From contig CABQNX010000044.1 in NCBI GenBank assembly GCA_902465645.1, forward strand, positions 1 to 8,394: a stretch of DNA of 8,394 nucleotides. Reading direction: 5' to 3'. This document shows positions 5,842 through 8,394 of this stretch, one piece after another. Each line of letters begins with the position of its first letter. Position 1 is the stretch's first letter. The DNA comes from an uncultured Peptoniphilus sp. Its GTDB lineage: Bacteria; Bacillota; Clostridia; Tissierellales; Peptoniphilaceae. The notes beneath the pieces were generated by a model. That model did no database searches. It saw only the letters and a list, made by a program, of their open reading frames with translations, and was not told the origin of the DNA. The translations under genes were made by a program, and so were the position numbers.

Positions 5842-7214
5842 AATCAAGAAAAATTAATTTTATTTTATTGTCTGCAGTTTTCCTAAGTATCATATATTAT
5901 TTTTTGGGACTTAAGTTATTTTTGGCAGCCTTTCTTGGGATAAGTGGACTGCTTTTAGTTATTTACGACATAAAAATCGGTCTATTTGCATCAGCCTTTC
6001 TTTACCCCTTTGTGCCCGATGCTTTAGGCCTAATTATGCTCTTGTCCATGGGATTTTTTGTTTTACTTAGGACTTTCTTATACAAAGAAGAATTTAAGGT
6101 TGGGGAGAGGACAGTTCCTCTTGCAATTTTTGTATTTATTATAGTTTTCTCGACTATAACATCAATTGATCCATCGGGTTCAGCTCGTGACTTGGCCTTA
6201 AATGCAGCAGGTATTTCCTTTTTATTTGCAATGACAAATTCCATAAAGACAAAGGGCCAGCTTAATGCCTTTATATCAACCCTACTCTTATCTGCTCTTG
6301 TAGTTGCACTACTTGGAGTTCTTCAATATTTTACTGGAGTAGAGATGAGGCCAGAGTGGCTTGACACAGAAAATAACACAGACATTGCAGTAAGAGTTTA
6401 CTCAGTATTCTTCAACCCAAATATTTTGGCAGAGTACCTAGTACTCATCACACCAATTGCCGTGGGAATGACTTGGTATACAAAGAGCATGAGAAAAAAA
6501 TTTCTCTTTGCAGGATCAACTGGAATACTTTTAATCTGTATTGTCATGACCCTATCAAGAGGAGGTTGGGTAGGAATAGCCCTAGCAGCCCTTGCCTTTG
6601 TATTATTAGTTGACAAGAAGTTACTTCTTCTTGGAGTGCCAATGGTCTTGGGTGGACTTGCCTTTCTTCCACAAAAAGTTGTGGATAGGATTACTTCCAT
6701 AGGTTCAACAGTAGATAGTTCAAATATGTATAGGATAAAAATTTGGCAAATAACAAGAGATGTAATTAGGGACAACATGGTTGCAGGAGTTGGTTTTGGC
6801 TACGTGCCTTTTAAGGAAACCTTTGAGAGATATATAAGGACAATGCCAATATATCATGCCCACAACACTTATCTTGAAGTTGCAGCAGAAATTGGCCTAA
6901 TTGGATTTATATTCTTCATGCTTTTATTGTTTTCAAGTTTGAAATACACTTATGTAAATCTAGTAAAATCTCAAGACAAATATTATAAATATCTTGGAGC
7001 AGGACTTTTTGCGAGTATAATTGGCATCATGGGTCATGGACTTGTGGAACACTTCCTATACATTCCAAGAATTATATTTACCTTCTGGATTGTACTTGGA
7101 ATAATTTTCACTGCTATAAAAGTGGAAAAACTTGAGAGAGAAGAAAGTTTAGAAGAAATAGAAAATAAAGATAATTTAAAAGAAGAAAATATAATAGAGG
7201 CAGAAACTATTTAG
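5835..7214 (+). CDS. O-antigen ligase/polymerase family (Wzy_C) membrane protein
   Basis: A 459-residue protein with roughly ten or more membrane helices, of the O-antigen ligase/Wzy family (PF04932-type). Members polymerise lipid-linked glycan units or transfer the finished glycan to an acceptor on the outer face of the membrane. Seen motifs are FFNPNILAEYLVLITP (192-207), TLSRGGWVG (239-247) with R242, and the large outer loop ending HAHNTYLEVAAEIGLIGF (341-358) with H343. Arg and His at such positions are catalytic in characterised relatives. The C-terminus (430-459) is a charged, Glu-rich cytoplasmic tail. The start is GTG at 5835, overlapping the previous stop, with a weak AAGGCGG upstream. 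In a cell without LPS the acceptor may be cell-wall peptidoglycan, or the enzyme may be a polymerase like TuaE; sequence alone does not decide. Confidence 0.9.
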   Translation: MVKSRKINFILLSAVFLSIIYYFLGLKLFLAAFLGISGLLLVIYDIKIGLFASAFLYPFVPDALGLIMLLSMGFFVLLRTFLYKEEFKVGERTVPLAIFVFIIVFSTITSIDPSGSARDLALNAAGISFLFAMTNSIKTKGQLNAFISTLLLSALVVALLGVLQYFTGVEMRPEWLDTENNTDIAVRVYSVFFNPNILAEYLVLITPIAVGMTWYTKSMRKKFLFAGSTGILLICIVMTLSRGGWVGIALAALAFVLLVDKKLLLLGVPMVLGGLAFLPQKVVDRITSIGSTVDSSNMYRIKIWQITRDVIRDNMVAGVGFGYVPFKETFERYIRTMPIYHAHNTYLEVAAEIGLIGFIFFMLLLFSSLKYTYVNLVKSQDKYYKYLGAGLFASIIGIMGHGLVEHFLYIPRIIFTFWIVLGIIFTAIKVEKLEREESLEEIENKDNLKEENIIEAETI

Positions 7215-7227
7215 AGAGTGATTAAAC

Positions 7228-7236
7228 AGAGTGATC
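7228..7236 (+). promoter_or_regulatory. Ribosome-binding site deciding the csaB start
   Basis: AGAGTGATC closely follows the GGAGGTGATC complement of the 16S rRNA end and lies just before the ATG at 7239. An upstream in-frame GTG at 7218 has only a weak AGAG ahead of it and would add seven residues (MIKQSDL) absent from the usual family start, MKKIVISGY. Confidence 0.55.
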
Positions 7237-7238
7237 TT

Positions 7239-8339
7239 ATGAAAAAAATTGTAATATCTGGATACTTTGGTTTTGACAATTCTGGCGACGACGCCATTTT
7301 AAAAGCCATGGTAGATGACTTTAAGAAATTAAATATTGATTTAGAGATGACAGCACTCTCAAATAATCCTGAAAAAACAAAAGAGGTTTATGAGATAGGG
7401 GCAGTAAATAGGTTTTCATTTAATGAGGTCCGTGGAGCCCTAAAAGAATCAGATCTCCTCTTGTCTGGTGGAGGATCTCTTCTCCAAGATATTACTTCCA
7501 CAAGGTCTATTATCTACTATCTTTCTGTAATTATCTTGGCAAAGTTTTTGAGAAAAAAAGTTTATGTCTATGCCAATGGAATTGGACCAATAGATAAAAA
7601 ATTCAACAGGATTTTGACAAGATGGGTCCTAAATAAGGTGGACTATATAAGTTTAAGAGATGATTTGTCCTATAAGTTTGTAAGAGATCTAGGAGTTACC
7701 AATAAAAATATAGAAGTAACTGCTGACCCAGTCTTTACCCTTGAAGCTGCAAGTGAAGATAGGGTTGATGAAATCTTAAAGAATGAAAATATTAAGATTA
7801 CAGATAAGACTATAGGATTTTGCATAAGAGATCAAAAAAATATTGAAGAGATAAAGGATAAATTTGCAGCGACTATCGACAAGTTAATCGAAGATGGTTA
7901 TGATATCCTACTTGTCCCCTTCCACAATCCAAGGGACAACATCTATTCAAGTGAAGTTGCAGAGAGATGCCGTCACAAGGATAAGATAATGCTAATAGAA
8001 AACACCTACTCTGCAGGAGAGTTAATGGGAATCTTTAAAAAATTAAAACTCCTTGCGGCTATGAGGCTTCACTCACTTGTCTATGCAGCAAGTGTCAATC
8101 TTCCAATGGTGGGAATAATTTATGACCCAAAGGTTGAAGCCATGGTAAAGGAACTGGGGATAGAAGAAGCTATTGATGTGGAGAACTTCACTCCAGAAGA
8201 ACTCTTCACTAAAATAAAATTAGCCCTTGAAAACTTGGAAGATAGAAGACAAGTTTTAGCTGACAGGGCAGAAGAAATGAGACGAGAGTCCAAGAGAAAT
8301 GTAGAAATAACTTTGGACTTATTAGAAGAAAAATTTTAA
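7239..8339 (+). CDS. csaB: Polysaccharide pyruvyl transferase CsaB
   Basis: Transfers pyruvate from phosphoenolpyruvate as a ketal onto a sugar of a secondary cell-wall polysaccharide. In Bacillus anthracis this modification is needed for SLH-domain S-layer proteins to bind the wall. The 366 residues match the length of known CsaB proteins and the PS_pyruv_trans family. Seen are GYFGFDNSGDDAIL (8-21), LLLSGGGSLLQD (73-84), YANGIGP (111-117), YISLRDDLS (136-144), TADPVF (161-166) and MRLHSLVYAA (275-284) with R276 and H278. No membrane segment is present, so it acts in the cytoplasm on a lipid-linked precursor. It lies 24 bp after the ligase gene, the fifth gene in the same run. This gives the best clue to the operon: a pyruvylated surface glycan, and predicts SLH proteins in the genome. 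Family secure; the substrate is inferred. Confidence 0.93.
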   Translation: MKKIVISGYFGFDNSGDDAILKAMVDDFKKLNIDLEMTALSNNPEKTKEVYEIGAVNRFSFNEVRGALKESDLLLSGGGSLLQDITSTRSIIYYLSVIILAKFLRKKVYVYANGIGPIDKKFNRILTRWVLNKVDYISLRDDLSYKFVRDLGVTNKNIEVTADPVFTLEAASEDRVDEILKNENIKITDKTIGFCIRDQKNIEEIKDKFAATIDKLIEDGYDILLVPFHNPRDNIYSSEVAERCRHKDKIMLIENTYSAGELMGIFKKLKLLAAMRLHSLVYAASVNLPMVGIIYDPKVEAMVKELGIEEAIDVENFTPEELFTKIKLALENLEDRRQVLADRAEEMRRESKRNVEITLDLLEEKF

Positions 8340-8394
8340 ATAGTTTTAACTTAAATATAAAAGAATTTATTAAAAAATTAATTATCACAAAGGG
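8340..8394 (+). other. Short AT-rich stretch after csaB, no terminator
   Basis: The last 55 bases contain no stable hairpin and no T-run. The final bases, CACAAAGGG (8386-8394), could be the ribosome-binding site of a following gene. Together these suggest that the operon continues past the window edge. Confidence 0.35.

Noticed and set aside
6002..6778. Bottom-strand open frames inside the ligase gene (6002-6244, 6398-6778)
   Set aside because: Antisense to a protein with clear Wzy_C motifs; no support of their own.
7218..7238. GTG start at 7218 for csaB
   Set aside because: Weak ribosome-binding site and extra residues not expected in the family; ATG at 7239 gives the usual MKKIVISGY start.

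Overview
The window is AT-rich DNA with the look of a low-GC anaerobic Firmicute. Arg codons are mostly AGA/AGG, Shine-Dalgarno sites are strong (AAGGAG, AAGGAGG), and protein sequences are Clostridia-like. A Peptoniphilaceae-type genus such as Anaerococcus or Peptoniphilus is my guess from general sequence character, not from any search.

Left part (1-3480), bottom strand: one large gene, carB, encodes the large subunit of carbamoyl-phosphate synthase (1067 aa, apparently intact). It is transcribed leftwards towards a strong hairpin at 7-49, which on the bottom strand is followed by a T-run. The same DNA (30-54) also looks like the outer end of an IS3/IS150-type insertion sequence whose body would lie left of the window. 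The usual partner gene carA is not next to carB. The carB leader (about 3300-3442) contains two hairpins whose parts can pair in a mutually exclusive way, one of them terminator-like. This makes a candidate transcription attenuator, with a plausible promoter at 3449-3477.

Middle (about 3480-3680): a very AT-rich divergent intergenic region with no gene that I can see. It carries a clear -10 box (TATAAT, 3652-3657) and a strong ribosome-binding site for the rightward genes.

Right part (3681-8339), top strand: five tightly packed genes that read as one operon for a cell-surface polysaccharide. In order they encode a GT4-family glycosyltransferase, a DUF4330-type single-pass membrane protein, an unrecognised 182-aa membrane protein, an O-antigen ligase/polymerase-family (Wzy_C) membrane protein, and a polysaccharide pyruvyl transferase of the CsaB type. 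Genes overlap by 14 and 7 bp, abut with no gap, or are separated by 24 bp. A working model, inferred from families and context, is that the glycosyltransferase adds sugar on the inside, the Wzy_C protein polymerises or transfers the glycan on the outside, and CsaB adds the ketal-pyruvate used to dock SLH-domain surface proteins. The DUF4330 and 182-aa proteins would be membrane accessories. There is no terminator after csaB, and an AAAGGG near the right edge hints that the operon continues.

The most interesting points are the carB leader structures, the in-frame TAG|GTG junction between the DUF4330 gene and the 182-aa gene, the internal repeat in the 182-aa protein, and the compact ligase/CsaB cassette with its two uncharacterised membrane partners.
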